45,591 nucleotides of DNA, taken from positions 1 through 45,591 of the forward strand of contig FLMG01003843.1 in the NCBI GenBank assembly GCA_900088475.1, read 5' to 3'. This stretch comes from Hyphochytrium catenoides (Eukaryota > Sar > Hyphochytriomycetes > Hyphochytriales > Hyphochytriaceae). Under the pieces are notes generated by a model. It did not search any database. It worked only from the letters and a program-made list of their open reading frames with translations, and was not told where the DNA came from. A program made the position numbers and the translations under genes. This document shows, in pieces, positions 45,284 through 45,591 of the stretch. How positions within the stretch are numbered: the first letter of the stretch is position 1; the number at the start of each line of letters is the position of its first letter.

Positions 45284-45514
45284 ATGTATCGTCGTAGGGC
45301 TCCTGTCCGTAACTTGCCCATCAAGTTTGCGGATCAGTGTCTCTATCCCAACGGCTGGAGCTCACAGAGCTTCAAGAAGTGTGCCATCAAGGACGATGAC
45401 CCACTTTTCAGTATTGGAAAGTGGGAGAGAGACTTCCTCGCCGGTCCACTCCGCATCGCAGTGTACATCGGTGTATTTCTGCTGATCATCTTTGCCAACT
45501 CCCTCCCATTTTAA
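45284..45514 (+). CDS. Small C-terminally anchored membrane protein, hypothetical
   Basis: An intronless frame of 76 residues from the ATG at 45284. The N-terminus is basic (MYRRRAPVRNLP), the middle is soluble with two cysteines (QCLYPNG and KKCAIKDDDP), and the C-terminus is one transmembrane helix (LRIAVYIGVFLLIIFANSL) ending three residues before the stop. The ordered alternation of basic, neutral and membrane segments and the clean ATG suggest a real gene, perhaps a tail-anchored organelle protein like a small Tom or complex-assembly subunit. I do not recognise the family. Confidence 0.5.
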   Translation: MYRRRAPVRNLPIKFADQCLYPNGWSSQSFKKCAIKDDDPLFSIGKWERDFLAGPLRIAVYIGVFLLIIFANSLPF

Positions 45515-45591
45515 TGGTCCATACTGCAACACTAGGAAGCGAGAAAGGAAGGAACTCCCTCAGCCTCATCCGCGGCAAATGCCATACAACA

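Noticed and set aside
1-45591. CRISPR arrays, rRNA, integrated virus or intact transposon
   Set aside because: No regularly spaced repeats, rRNA cores, transposase, integrase, reverse transcriptase or terminal inverted repeats were seen on either strand.

Overview
This window is nuclear DNA of a unicellular eukaryote, most likely a ciliated stramenopile (heterokont) or a close relative. The evidence is spliced genes with many short introns (mostly 50-120 nt, GT-AG), a TTLL9-type tubulin ligase, a BART-domain protein, and gene families I associate with oomycetes and heterokont algae: a large cytidine-deaminase-like protein, a CxxC-containing PX protein and an FYVE-PI4K fusion. The lineage is an inference from remembered family resemblance; no search was run. 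There are no bacterial operons, rRNA genes or CRISPR arrays, and one 47-base N gap at 19053-19099.

Layout. 1-7.1 kb: a membrane-anchored thioredoxin-like protein (+), converging on a BART protein (-), then a PX-domain protein (+) and an ankyrin-repeat protein (+). 7.1-14 kb: a gene-poor accessory stretch holding two tandem paralogous secreted Cys/Trp-rich proteins with Pro-Thr linkers, a decayed fragment of a third copy, short tandem repeats and a Pol III-promoter-like sequence. 14-25 kb: TTLL9-like ligase (+), COG3 Golgi tether subunit (-, containing the gap) and a membrane-anchored cyclopropane-fatty-acid synthase (+). 25-35 kb: plant-type phosphofructokinase with altered catalytic motifs (-), the cytidine-deaminase-like protein (+), a CDF/ZnT zinc transporter (-) with a 74-bp tandem repeat in its promoter, and a FabG-like SDR (+). 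35-45.6 kb: a 1172-residue PH/FYVE/PI4K protein (+), a CCDC6-like coiled-coil protein (-), a purine-rich repeat tract, an AT-rich patch and a small tail-anchored protein (+).

Many genes are arranged convergently with short spacers (30-530 bp). For the thioredoxin, ankyrin, TTLL9, CFA synthase, deaminase-like, ZnT, SDR and PI4K genes I traced every exon by hand and the reading phase closes from ATG to stop. The COG3, phosphofructokinase and CCDC6-like models are certain in identity but incomplete at some exon borders.

Functionally the window mixes membrane trafficking and phosphoinositides (COG3, PI4K, PX), microtubule and cilium biology (TTLL9, BART), lipid, redox and carbon metabolism (CFA synthase, SDR, PFK, thioredoxin) and secretion (the Cys-rich pair). 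The most noteworthy items are the deaminase-like fusion, the PH/glycine-zipper/FYVE/PI4K architecture, the phosphofructokinase with replaced catalytic residues, and the secreted tandem family.
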